A stretch of 64,000 nt of DNA from Locusta migratoria (GCA_026315105.1 CM048745.1:150915323-150979322); one strand, 5' to 3'. Positions 14,801 through 24,630 are shown, counted from the first letter of the stretch. The notes: generated from the letters alone by a model not told the origin. Translations and numbers: made by a program.

Positions 14801-17014
14801 TCTGTTATGTTGATCAGATAAGAGTGTTAAGGTCGAGGAAATATATAAGGGACAGAGCCTGGTTCCTGCTACTGAAAAGGATTTTGAGAAACCGGCTGAG
14901 TGATGGATAGGGACAGGAAGGGTTTTGCTCGGATAGGAACGAGTAGTTCTGTTATGTTGATCAGATAAGAGTGTTAAGGTCGAGGAAATATATGAGGGAC
15001 AGAGTCTAGTTCCTGATACTGAAAAGGATTTTGAGAAACCGGCTGAGTGATGGATAGGGACAGAAAGGGTTTTGCTCTGACAGGAACGAGTTGTTATGTT
15101 ATGTTGATCAGATAAGAGTGTTAAGGTCAAGGAAATATATGAGGGACAGAGCCTGGTTCCTGCTACTGAAAAGGATTTTGAGAAACCGACTGAGTGATGG
15201 ATAGGGACAGAAAGGGTTTTGCTCTGACAGGAACGAGTAGTTCTGTTATGTTGATCAGATAAGAGTGTTAAGGTCGAGGAAATATATGAGGGACAGAGCC
15301 TGTTTGCTGCTACTGAAAAGGATTTTGAGAAACTGGCTGAGTGATGGATAGGGACAGGAAGGGTTTTGCTCGGATAGGAACGAGTAGTTCTGTTATGTTG
15401 ATCAGATAAGAGTGTTAAGGTCGAGGAAATATATGAGGGACAGAGCCTGTTTCCTGCTACTGAAAAGGATTTTGAGAAACTGGCTGAGTGATGGATAGGG
15501 ACAGGAAGGGTTTTGCTCGGATAGGAACGAGTAGTTCTGTTATGTTGATCAGATAGGAGTATTAAGGTCGAGGAAATATATAAGGGACAGAGCCTGTTTC
15601 CTGCTACTGAAAAGGATTTTGAGAAACTGGCTGAGTGATGGATAGGGACAGGAAGGGTTTTGCTCGGATAGGAACGAGTAGTTCTGTTATGTTGATCAGA
15701 TAAGAGTGTTAAGGTCGAGGAAATATATGAGGGACAGAGCCTGGTTCCTGCTACTGAAAAGGATTTTGAGAAACCGACTGAGTGATGGATAGGGACAGGA
15801 AGGGTTTTGCTCTGACAGGAACGAGTAGTTATGTTATGTTGATCAGATAAGAGTGTTAAGGTCGAGGAAATATATGAGCGACAGAGTCTAGTTCCTGCTA
15901 CTGAAAAGGATTTTGAGAAACCGGCTGAGTGATGGATAGGGACAGAAAGGGTTTTGCTCTGACAGGAACGAGTTGTTATGTTATGTTGATCAGATAAGAG
16001 TGTTAAGGTCAAGGAAATATATGAGGGACAGAGCCTGGTTCCTGCTACTGAAAAGGATTTTGAGAAACCGACTGAGTGATGGATAGGGACAGAAAGGGTT
16101 TTGCTCTGACAGGAACGAGTAGTTCTGTTATGTTGATCAGATAAGAGTGTTAAGGTCGAGGAAATATATGAGGGACAGAGCCTGTTTCCTGCTACTGAAA
16201 AGGATTTTGAGAAACTGGCTGAGTGATGGATAGGGACAGGAAGGGTTTTGCTCGGATAGGAACGAGTAGTTATGTTATGTTGATCAATTAAGAGTATTAA
16301 GGTCGAGGAAATATATGAGCGACAGAGTCTAGTTCCTGCTACTGAAAAGGATTTTGAGAAACCGACTGAGTGATGGATAGGGACAGGAAGGGTTTTGCTC
16401 TGACAGGAACGAGTAGTTATGTTATGTTGATCAATTAAGAGTATTAAGGTCGAGGAAATATATGAGGGACAGAGCCTGGTTCCTGCTACTGAAAAGGATT
16501 TTGAGAAACCGACTGAGTGATGGATAGGGACAGAAAGGGTTTTGCTCTGACAGGAACGAGTAGTTCTGTTATGTTGATCAGATAAGAGTGTTAAGGTCGA
16601 GGAAATATATGAGGGACAGAGCCTGTTTCCTGCTACTGAAAAGGATTTTGAGAAACTGGCTGAGTGATGGATAGGGCAGGAAGGGTTTTGCTCGGATAGG
16701 AACGAGTAGTTCTGTTATGTTGATCAGATAAGAGTGTTAAGGTCGAGGAAATATATGAGCGACAGAGTCTAGTTCCTGCTACTGAAAAGGATTTTGAGAA
16801 ACCGGCTGAGTGATGGATAGGGACAGAAAGGGTTTTGCTCTGACAGGAACGAGTAGTTATGTTATGTTGATCAATTAAGAGTGTTAAGGTCAAGGAAATA
16901 TATGAGGGACAGAGCCTGGTTCCTGCTACTGAAAAGGATTTTGAGAAACCGGCTGAGTGATGGATAGGGACAGGAAGGGTTTTGCTCTGACAGGAACGAG
17001 TAGTTCTGTTATGT
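11871..17014. repeat. 35-monomer higher-order repeat, copy 2
   Basis: This is the tandem partner of the block at 6726-11870 at an offset of 5,144 bp. By eye the two blocks differ at very few sites. One is near 12597, where TTCTCTTATG (7451) has become TTCAATTATG (12595); this creates a stop in the - strand satellite frame. Past about 17030 the variant pattern no longer matches. Such similarity points to a recent block duplication. Confidence 0.85.
12596..16012 (-). other. 1,138-codon open frame in the satellite (repeat-derived)
   Basis: This is the same 49-residue repeating frame in the second higher-order block. It is bounded by the stop created at 12596 and by a TTG, not an ATG, at its upstream end. 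A shorter copy of the frame lies at 16633-17628. I regard these as by-products of a stop-free satellite, not genes. Confidence 0.4.
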
Positions 17015-17940
17015 TGATCAGATAAGAGTGTTAAGGTCGAGGAAATATATGAGCGACAGAGTCTAGTTCCTGCTACTGAAAAGGATTTTGAGAAACCGGC
17101 TGAGTGATGGATAGGGACAGAAAGGGTTTTGCTCTGACAGGAACGAGTTGTTATATTATGTTGATCAGATAAGAGTGTTAAGGTCGAGGAAATATATGAG
17201 GGACAGAGCCTGGTTCCTGCTACTGAAAAGGATTTTGAGAAACTGGCTGAGTGATGGATAGGGACAGGAAGGGTTTTGCTCGGATAGGAACGAGTAGTTA
17301 TGTTATGTTGATCAGATAAGAGTGTTAAGGTCAAGGAAATATATGAGGGACAGAGCCTGGTTCCTGCTACTGAAAAGGATTTTGAGAAACCGGCTGAGTG
17401 ATGGATAGGGACAGGAAGGGTTTTGCTCTGACAGGAAGGAGTAGTTATGTTATGTTGATCAGATAAGAGTGTTAAGGTCAAGGAAATATATGAGGGACAG
17501 AGCCTGGTTCCTGCTACTGAAAAGGATTTTGAGAAACCGGCTGAGTGATGGATAGGGACAGGAAGGGTTTTGCTCTGACAGGAAGGAGTAGTTATGTTAT
17601 GTTGATCAGATAAGAGTGTTAAGGTCAAGGAAATATATGAGGGACAGAGCCTGGTTCCTGCTACTGAAAAGGATTTTGAGAAACCGGCTGAGTGATGGAT
17701 AGGGACAGGAAGGGTTTTGCTCTGACAGGAAGGAGTAGTTATGTTATGTTGATCAGATAAGAGTGTTAAGGTCGAGGAAATATATGAGGGACAGAGTCTG
17801 GTTCCTGCTACTGAAAAGGATTTTGAGAAACCGGCTGAGTGATGGATAGGGACATGAAGGGTTTTGCTCTGACAGGAACGAGTAGTTCTGTTATGTTGAT
17901 CAGATAAGAGTGTTAAGGTCGAGGAAATATACGAGGGACA

Positions 17941-18065
17941 GAACTCGATGGAAGTGTCCAGTAGTTTGGTAGCGAGCTGTTCATTAGCAGGTGGTAGCTG
18001 TCAGCAGCGGGTGTGTGAGTGTTTTGACGACAGTGGCTGGTGTTGCAGGGACGTCCGGCGTGGAC
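17941..18065 (+). promoter_or_regulatory. candidate promoter and 5' UTR between satellite and first coding exon
   Basis: Only about 125 bp of non-satellite DNA separate the array from the start codon at 18066. The sequence contains TCATTAG (17981), loosely like an arthropod initiator, and an upstream ATG at 17948 that is out of frame with the main start and would run about 47 codons to a stop near 18089. The last monomers carry TATATGAG or TATACGAG where many others carry TATATAAG. No strong core promoter is visible, so the true transcription start may lie inside the satellite or in this interval. This is inference. Confidence 0.35.
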
Positions 18066-18231
18066 ATGCCGCGTTCGCTGCTGGCGGTGTCTGACCGCCT
18101 GAGCGAGCTTCGTGGTTCCTCTGGCGGTGCTGCGGCTGTGCTGCTGCTGCTCTGCTACAGCTGCTCCCTGTCCGACCAGGACCTGCAGGACGCCAGCCAG
18201 CAGATGATGGCGCTCAACGGCTCCTACCCAG
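18066..18231 (+). CDS. first coding exon of an unrecognised secreted or membrane protein
   Basis: The chosen start is the ATG at 18066 (G at -3). The exon encodes 55 residues beginning MPRSLLAVSD, with a hydrophobic run GAAAVLLLLC at residues 21-30 followed by YSCSLSD, which looks like a signal peptide or signal anchor with a longish N-region. It ends in ACCCAG before a GTGACT donor at 18232, leaving one base of a split codon (phase 1). The frame is open upstream to 17991 but without an earlier in-frame ATG. Composition is clearly GC-rich against the AT-rich intron. It joins in frame to the exon at 42470 through a split GAG codon. The family is not recognised; entry into the secretory pathway is inferred only from the hydrophobic segment. 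Confidence 0.72.
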
Positions 18232-18524
18232 GTGACTCACTAGCCGACAACAAAACTTACGTTTTTGACACAGACATGAACGAGTGTCGGAACTCACATA
18301 CTGGCAACTATTTATTCACAACCGATACAAAAGCCTTAGATGTTTGTTCCTGTTGATGTCCTACAAGTAGTCACCAGCGTTGCGTACAATCCGTTGCCAG
18401 CTATGTGCGAGGAGTAGTATACCGTTAGCAGAGCCTATTCTGTTGATGGTGCGAATGAAGCGGTCTACTGTCTATCGAATCTCTGGAACAGTTCTGAAGC
18501 GAATGCTACTAACTGATTCCTTAA

Positions 18525-18722
18525 GCCGGCCGCGGTGGCCGCGGGGTATGAGGCGCTCCAGTCACGGTCTGCACGGCCACTACGGTCGGGGGTTCGAATC
18601 CCCCCTCGGGCATGGTTATTTTTGCCGTCCTTAGTCTTAGTTAGTTCGTAAGTAGTTTGGAAGTTTAAGGACTGATGACCCCGTAATTAAGTCCCATAGA
18701 CTATACAAACATTTGAACATTT
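18525..18722 (+). mobile_element. tRNA-derived SINE (family 1) with 11-bp target-site duplication
   Basis: A GGCCGCGGTGGCC head (box A region), a B box GGTTCGAATCC and the tail ACTGATGACCCCGTA...ACATTTGAACATTTT mark this family. It is flanked by TGATTCCTTAA at 18514-18524 and again at 18723-18733. It lies about 300 bp into intron 1. Confidence 0.93.
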
Positions 18723-18887
18723 TGATTCCTTAATTATAAATAAACCAAATCGCTGCTATTATTTTTTTATTTAAAATTGCATTCCATTATCTGGAGGGGT
18801 GAGCTCAACGGCCACAAAATCACTTTTGTCAATAATGAAAGGAGCAGCATTAGCCGTAAAATCTTTTGCTTTATTTAGGCAGATCGA

Positions 18888-18915
18888 TTTCGGTTTTCCA
18901 AGAAACTATCTTCAG
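18888..18915 (-). ncRNA. hammerhead-ribozyme-like core, left arm of the palindrome
   Basis: On the - strand CTGAAGA is followed by a short stem-loop (TAGTTT, loop CTTGG, AAAACC) and then GAAA, the order of a hammerhead core (CUGANGA, helix II, GAAA). One helix II pair present in the right arm is lost here. Helix I and III partners are not obvious. PLE termini are known to carry such ribozymes; activity is inferred. Confidence 0.4.
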
Positions 18916-19158
18916 TGCTGTCAGCAAGTTCAAAACAGCATATTTGTAAAATGTATAATGACATTTACGTCTAACATATCCACTGACATAGTTAGATACA
19001 TGTGGTACTATCTGGTGGCATACAAAGTCTTGCTGGCTCAGTTTGACTTTGTATGACACCAGATAGTACCACATGTATCTAACTATGTCAGTGGATATGT
19101 TAGACGCAAATGTCATTATACATTTTACAAATATGCTGTTTTGAACTTGCTGACAGCA

Positions 19159-19186
19159 CTGAAGATGGTTTCTTGGAAAACCGAAA
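19159..19186 (+). ncRNA. hammerhead-ribozyme-like core, right arm of the palindrome
   Basis: CTGAAGA (19159-19165), a stem GGTTT pairing with AAACC around CTTGG, then GAAA (19183-19186). One extra U separates the CUGANGA box from helix II, so this may be a variant or a decayed motif. It sits just before the outer end of a PLE-type inverted repeat. Confidence 0.45.
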
Positions 19187-20453
19187 TCGATTTGCCTAAA
19201 TAAAGCAAAATATTTTACGGCTAATGCTGCTCCTTCCATTATTGATAGAAATTATTTTTTTATTCTCACGACAGATCCGTTTCGGCTTCTAATGCCATTG
19301 TCAAGTGACCTGCGTTACAAATTGGTAACATTAAGATTAAAAACACTCGTATGTCGTATTATAATATTACTATAATGATCATAACAGCTACTTACGAAAG
19401 TGTCTAGATGTTCAGACATATATAAAACATCTAAAGCATATTTATATTAACTGTCAAAAAGATTTTGATAATATTGCGTTTTTTGACAGTTACAGCTAAG
19501 ATGTCACATGTTTACAACAGATATTTATGTTGTTATGCTTTAATATATCTTTGGTGAATTTGACATCTGTGTTAATATATTATAGATGATATAATATGCT
19601 CATGTTTTGAAGTACATGTTGTATACTTAAAATTTTTACGTTTTACAGTTAATTTGTATAATCGATTTTCGTAAGTTGCGTATATGTTTACAGAGAATGT
19701 TTGGTACTGATGTTCAACAGTTGATTTACGTTATACATGGATTTTGTTACATATAGGCTAACTTTTTTCATTGACGACAAATTCAATAAAATTTTTAAAT
19801 AATTTTGATGTTTAAGGTCAGTTTGTTCATTTAGTACTTTTGATTATTGTTACGTATATGTATATAGATTTCAATTTCTTCAAGGATAGTCATAATAGGG
19901 TCTTTCGGAATTTTATGGAGTACATGCAGTGCATGTTCAATGGTATCAACCGTGTGTTGACGTTATTTTAAGTGAAGAACAAATTTTGATTGGTTGTTTT
20001 TTTAATATCTAATGTGTTCTTTAAACCGCGTGTCGAAATTTCGTCCAATTTGGCCAATGTAGAAGTTATAACAATCAGCACAAGTGATTTTATATACCCC
20101 TGGGTTATTGTATATGGGAATTTTTCTGTTACTTGAATGTAATTTGAGATTAAGATTGTTCATGGTTCGGAAAGCGAAACGTAAATTTGTAGATCTGAAT
20201 AATTTATTTATTTTGTCGGATAACTTCTACATTTAGGCACATACGTAAGTAGTTGTTAAGATCATTATTGCAATATTATAATACGACATACCAGTGTTTT
20301 AATCTTAATGTTACCAATTTGTAACGCAGGTCACTTGACAATGGTATTAGAAGCCGAAACGGATATTTCGTGAGAATAAAAAATACTCAATAGCAGCGAT
20401 TTGGTTTATTTATAATAATATGGCACTTGCTGACCTTTTTAACGCTGCAGGCC

Positions 20454-21440
20454 CTATGGAACATAAAATGGTTCCTTAATCTTTGGAATAAAATCAAAGT
20501 CAGAAGGACTTAAGTCTGGGGAGTAGGATGGATGGTACAGTACTTCCCAGTCCCAACGACCGAACAAAGCAGCCACAGCTTGCGCTATATGCGCCCGCGC
20601 ATTGTCGTGCAAAATGCTGGGTGGGTTGCGCAGAAAGTTTTGCCGCTTCTTTCGCAAAGCTGGTCGCACTTGATGCTCCAAAAACGAACAGTAATGCTGT
20701 GTACTGACGGACGGTTTGCCGCCGTGGAGGAACGTAATGCGTTAGGATAACACCATCACAGTCGTGCACGAGAATCACCATGACTTTCACCATACTGGGA
20801 ATCCGACGCAGTTTAGACTTTCGCGTCGACCATAATGACGCCATTCGTTAGATTCGCGTTTCAGTTTTGACTCGCACGATGTAGCCCATGTCTCATCCAG
20901 TGATACGATACAGCGTAAGAAAGCCTCTCCTTCGCGCTCAAAGCGATTTATTTGCAACTGAGCAGCGTCGTAACGCATCCATTTATGCATTTGCGTCAAT
21001 CCATGCGGAACCCATCGTGATGCAATTTTTCGCATGCCCACACGTTCCGTCAGTATGAAAGCACAGTCGTATACGCTAATCCAGTTTCGTGGGCGAGCTC
21101 ACGAATCGTGTAGCGTTGATTAGTGCCCACTAACGCGGCAACAGTATGCACTTCTTCTTCAGAGACGCTAGGACAACCTGCCCTATGCATGTCTGCCCCA
21201 GCTTGCCGACCTTCGTTGAAGGCTTTTCTGTACGGCAGTGCGGATTCCCCGCACGCCTCTTGAAGACCTCGGTGACACTGTCGTGCTGCACGACCTCTGG
21301 CACACACAATCTTGATCCAACTCCGTTGTTTCTGTTTCGAAAACATAGAGACATCGTTAAGTTAGACTGCTCGCTCACAAGTGACTGTGTTTGTCTCGAT
21401 TGTGCGCACGCCGGTGACGTGGGACGGGCGAGTCCATTTA
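20454..21440 (-). pseudogene. mariner-type transposase relic, frameshifted and 3' truncated
   Basis: On the - strand the N-terminal helix-turn-helix region begins near 21346 (FSKQKQRSWIKIVCARGRAA; SEEEVHTVAALV; TIRELAHETGL), followed by LDETWA near 20930 (first catalytic D), ILHDNARAHIAQAV near 20610 (second D) and YSPDLSPSDFDF near 20510 (third D). The pieces lie in different frames, so it is not functional. The C-terminal end stops at the junction with the PLE at 20420. Confidence 0.88.
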
Positions 21441-21543
21441 ATCGGAGTTAAGGCAGGTATAGCAACAACGTGTGCTATCAGCTAGAGTCCATTGCATAGC
21501 GACTCCACACCAGTGTTTCCACTATTTATGTTCCAACCAGATG

Positions 21544-21737
21544 TTCAAATGTTTGTCAAGCTTAAGGGACTTAACTGCAGGTTCATCAGTCCCTATACTC
21601 ACAAACTACCTATGAATTACCTTATACTAAAGACGACACAAACATCCATGCCCGAGTGGGGATTCGAACCCCCGACGGGGAACGGCCTAGCGCATCGGAG
21701 CATAGCGCCTCAATGCACTCGGCGACTTCGCCGCGGC
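21544..21737 (-). mobile_element. tRNA-derived SINE (family 1), diverged head
   Basis: On the - strand it has head GCCGCGGCGAAGTCGCCGAG, B box GGTTCGAATCC, CGGGCATGGATG and the family tail ending CATTTGAA. No clear target duplication was found. Confidence 0.85.
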
Positions 21738-21739
21738 TA

Positions 21740-22104
21740 AGTCCCAACCCTCGTATACGCTGTGTAAAGTCAGAAAAAAACTGAGTGGCTGAAAAACGGG
21801 ACTAAAATGACGTCACCGATCATGTAACCAACCTCCAACCTTCTAGTTCACTTTAGCGTTTTTACAACTCATTTGGTTTTGATTTTTCTGTTTACTACTG
21901 CCTATGGTATGAAAACGATCTACACTGTGCAAAATGATTAGCGGGTCAGTTGAGATATGTCGATTCTAAAGTACTGTCACCAGCAGAATGAACTATAACA
22001 GTTACTAATCAGGAAGGAGGGGTGTAGACTTGTGTTTATTCTACCTAACGATTTATTCGAGTAATAAGGATCACTTACTGTAGTGAGTGCAATGTAACAA
22101 CAAC
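21740..22104. other. intronic stretch with no recognised feature
   Basis: AT-rich sequence between a SINE and a Tc1 relic. No long open frame, tandem repeat or terminal repeat was seen. Confidence 0.5.
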
Positions 22105-22545
22105 GTGACCTACCCGAAGCTATGGCATGAAGAGCCATAGGAAGGTTGAAAGCGGGACAGACACAGAGGGAGGCTATTGTAGTGTTTCAAAGTGAAATTT
22201 TCAGGACCTGTACGCGATTTCAGACAACAGCAACCATTAAAAAAGGCAAAAACAATCTCGTCTGTGGATAAAAACAGCAAGAGATGACCGTTTAACAGCC
22301 CGTCGAGACAGGAGGTTGAATGCAAGTAACCTGCAACGCGCCCTCCAGGCAGCAACAGGACGCGCAGTCGTCATTCCCTCATCTGGAGAGAATGTTGAAC
22401 GCTGTGCAGGAAACATCATCATATCATGGTGGCAGACGAATGGTGCGGGCAGGAGTTAGTATTGGCGAACGTACGGACCCTTTATATCTATCTTAATGGC
22501 GATGTAACTGCTCAGATGTATAGAGAAGAAATTAAATATAAGGAG
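22105..22545 (+). pseudogene. Tc1-like transposase relic with internal deletion
   Basis: The + strand reads DDRLTARRDRRLNASNLQ and RALQAATGRAVV, the second half of a Tc1 paired-type DNA-binding region. It then jumps to MVRAGVSIGERT and LYIYLNGDVTAQMYREEIL, which belong near the catalytic core. The acidic catalytic motifs between these blocks are missing, and frameshifts occur near 22200 and 22440. Confidence 0.72.
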
Positions 22546-22623
22546 AGGCATTGAATTAAAATTTGTGCTGTGACCGGGAGTCGAACCCGGGACCTCCAAG
22601 TTACTAGGTAGGCGCTTTAGATC

Positions 22624-22681
<58 letters not shown>

Positions 22682-23460
22682 ATCGTTTTTGTTCGTTCTT
22701 GTTCAGTGTGTTGTTGGCTCAGCTTTTTTATTACAGAGGACGTTGAGCCCTCTGACCGGGCGCGCTGAGCCACGGCGCCCGGCAGATCACTGAGCTAACA
22801 CCGCGTTGCAGCCGAAGCACGTGGTGTGGAGGGAGACGTGCTTTAAGACAGTCCGTGTAGTCGCTTCAGCTGCAACGCGGTGTTAGCTGAGTGACCCCGG
22901 GCGGCGTGGCTCAGCGCGCCCGGTCAGGGGACTAAATGCCCTCTGTAATAAAACAGCTGAGCCAAATATTCAACTAATGATCAAGAACGAACCAAACGAA
23001 CGACCGCAGAGCACAGAAGAACCACAAATAAAAAAAGTGGTCCAAAAGCGCCTAGCTAGTAACTTGGAGGTCCTGACAGATCTCCGCCGACCGCCTACGA
23101 GAACCATAGCTGTGGAATCGCGACCGACGCCTCCGGGGAAGAGAAGAGTCCCTGCCAGCGACGCCGCGCCTCCAAAACTTCCCGCAACGGAATACGTCAT
23201 CCGGCTCCATCTCCCAGGCCGTTCTCTCAAAGCTGTCGTCTTCTCCCTGGCTTATACCTAATTGGCGAAGAAGAAAACTTTTAGTTGCTGTTTGTTGTTT
23301 TTGCCTTAGTTTCAGAAGTTTGTTAGTTTGTTTTGTTTCGAGAAGTTGATTAGTTTGTCAATAAATAGAATCGCTGAATAAAAAAAATTAAAAAAAAATT
23401 TTTAAAAAATCCCGGCCACAGCGCAAATTTTAATTCAATGTCTCTTCTAATATTTAATAC
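22517..23460. repeat. foldback pair of a second tRNA-derived SINE with a 54-nt poly-T tract
   Basis: A - strand copy (22517-22810) and a + strand copy (about 22890-23085, resuming at 23405-23460) face each other around a hairpin GCAACGCGGTGTTAGCTGAG / CTAACACCGCGTTGC (22797-22812 and 22871-22890). Both contain GGCGCCGTGGCTCAGCGCG-like box A sequence and GTAACTTGGAGGTC. The left copy has the B-box-like GGGTTCGACTCCCGG on the - strand and a run of about 54 T at 22627-22680. In the right copy the B box is interrupted at about 23085 by unrelated DNA ending in an A-rich tail near 23403. Confidence 0.72.
23085..23404 (+). mobile_element. unclassified insertion with A-rich 3' end inside a SINE
   Basis: This segment splits the right-hand SINE copy between GGAGGTCC and CCCGGCCACAGC. 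It starts GC-rich and ends in an A/T homopolymer-rich tail (about 23365-23405), as expected for a retroposed sequence. I do not recognise the body; an open frame of 94 codons over 22977-23261 crosses the SINE boundary and is not credible as a gene. Confidence 0.4.
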
Positions 23461-23732
23461 TTTTGGTATAACGAGACAATATTGTCTCAAGGAAATGTAT
23501 TATTTGTTGATATTTATAGAGAAGAGTTCCTTCGACCTTTTGTAGTGCCTTAAGCTGGTCGATCTCTTGTTCACCGGACTTAAACACGAATCACTTGGAA
23601 GATGCGTTGCAGATAGACCGGCACCTCCCACAACGATTGCAGAGCTGGATATTGCTCTCATGAAAGAATGGCCAAATATCCGTCAAAATCTGGTTAATAA
23701 CCTCACGCCACGTAGGTGTTCAACTGTTCTTA

Positions 23733-23925
23733 CCGGCCGCGGTGGCCGAGGGGACTGCGGCGCGTCAGTCAAGGTCTGCACGGCCACTACGGTCGGGGGT
23801 TCGAATCCCCCCTCGGGCATGGATATTTGTGCCATCCTTAGTGTTAGCTACTTCATAAATAGTTCGTAAGTTTAGGGACTGATGACCCCGTTTGTTAAGT
23901 CCCATAAGCTATACAAACATTTGAA
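23733..23925 (+). mobile_element. tRNA-derived SINE (family 1), imperfect target duplication
   Basis: CCGGCCGCGGTGGCCGAG head, B box GGTTCGAATCC, tail to CATTTGAA. Flanks are CAACTGTTCTTAC on the left and CAACTGTACTTGC on the right. Confidence 0.92.
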
Positions 23926-23948
23926 CAACTGTACTTGCCATTTGAGGA

Positions 23949-24081
23949 CTCCCCCCTCGGGCATGGATGTTTGTGCCATCTTTAGTATAAGGTAGTTGAT
24001 AAGTAGTTTGTAAGTTTAGGGACTGATGAACCCGTAGTTAAGTCCCATAAGCTTAACAAACATTTGAATATTTCTTTGAAC
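23949..24081 (+). mobile_element. 5'-truncated SINE (family 1) with target duplication
   Basis: The copy starts after the B box (CCCCCCTCGGGCATGG) and runs to the normal tail. ATTTGAGGA at 23940-23948 and 24082-24090 flanks it, so the truncation seems to have occurred at insertion, only about 25 bp from the preceding SINE. Confidence 0.75.
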
Positions 24082-24090
24082 ATTTGAGGA

Positions 24091-24630
24091 GATCAGATAC
24101 CCCATGGTGCATCGCTCTAGGTAAATGCCATCTAAAGTTGAGACAGCAAAATATTTTAGTGTATGACACACAAATTAAAATTGTAACGAATGTCTGAATA
24201 AAATAACGTTACCATATGTATATTGTTTATGATATTTACCTGATCCCCTAATTGTATTGAGCAGTGAACTTCAAAAGATTTCGTTCCGTTAAGAATGGCT
24301 TGCTCTATTATTGTTTAATGTACTTCTTTATATGTTAATACCAGCAGTTTATGTGGAGTAAAAGTTTTGTCTCAATGCTGTGACAATGTAGCTCAGCGTG
24401 ATCAGCATAGTAGCAAGAGCATATATACAGTTATCGTGTCTGGTCATTGAGTTCACTGTTGCTGACAACCTTATGAACAAGCAAACGAAGACACGAAAAG
24501 TCAGTAGAGATTCGCTTGTCTGTAAAAGCTATTTCCGAGAACCCCATTCTAGTCCTATGTAAAATCGGTTAGCATGCCGATGGCTTCAGTCACTTGTTGA
24601 TGAATACGTCAATATCAGTTTTTATAAAAA
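24091..24630. other. intronic stretch with no recognised feature
   Basis: AT-rich DNA without a credible long open frame or terminal repeats. I see nothing to annotate here. Confidence 0.5.

Larger units (their letters stand above)
1..17940. repeat. 147-bp satellite DNA array, about 122 monomers, right-hand end of a longer array
   Basis: The motif GGACAGAGCC recurs at 4, 151, 298 and so on to 17936, which is exactly 122 periods of 147 bp after allowing for two 1-bp deletions (near 11530 and 16674). Monomers are nearly identical and differ at a limited set of variant sites: GTTCTG or GTTATG before TTATG, CAGATAAG or CAATTAAG, CTGACAGG or CGGATAGG, TATATAAG or TATATGAG, and ACCGAC, ACCGGC or ACTGGC. 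The variants are mixed along the array, which suggests unequal exchange or conversion. The array enters from the left edge and ends with a degenerate part-monomer (TATACGAGGGACAG) just before unique sequence. The period equals the length of nucleosome core DNA and is divisible by 3. No transposon interrupts it. Confidence 0.98.
18772..19250. mobile_element. 478-bp palindromic PLE-terminus pair inserted into another PLE
   Basis: Two arms of roughly 200 bp (about 18825-19030 and 19045-19245) are near-perfect reverse complements around a short centre, so both strands encode the same decayed peptide. The insertion is flanked by ATTATTTTTTTATT at 18758-18771 and 19251-19264, consistent with a 14-bp target duplication. 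Each outer end carries a hammerhead-like core (separate entries). It looks like two PLE 3' ends joined back to back. The arms read as coding in both directions, but only because of the symmetry. Confidence 0.75.
18734..20420 (-). mobile_element. Penelope-like element remnant with inverted terminal repeats
   Basis: The right end (20268-20420) and left end (19385 back to 19251, then 18771 back to 18734) are inverted copies sharing GAAGCCGAAACGGAT, GTGAGAATAAAAAA and AGCAGCGATTTGGTTTATTT. Between them the - strand from about 20150 to 19860 reads as a decayed GIY-YIG endonuclease region (pieces YKITCADCYNFYIGQIGRNF and DTRFKEH), the C-terminal domain typical of Penelope-like elements. The RT domain is missing. 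The left end was later split by the palindromic insertion at 18772-19250. Inverted ends are a known PLE arrangement. Confidence 0.75.

Noticed and set aside
12596..16012. 1,138-codon open frame on the - strand as a giant repetitive protein gene
   Set aside because: It is the satellite read in a stop-free frame; it lacks an ATG start and its limits are set by single satellite variants.
1..17940. CRISPR-like array
   Set aside because: The repeats are contiguous 147-bp monomers with no unique spacers.
18530..18615. Functional tRNA genes at the many GGTTCGAATCC sites
   Set aside because: Each is the head of a SINE with the same downstream body and target duplications; the cloverleaf is not maintained.
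18799..19239. Two open frames on opposite strands encoding almost the same peptide
   Set aside because: They are the two arms of one palindromic insertion; identical translation follows from the symmetry.
22456..22773. Lysine-rich - strand protein
   Set aside because: The lysine run is a 54-nt poly-T tract inside a SINE.
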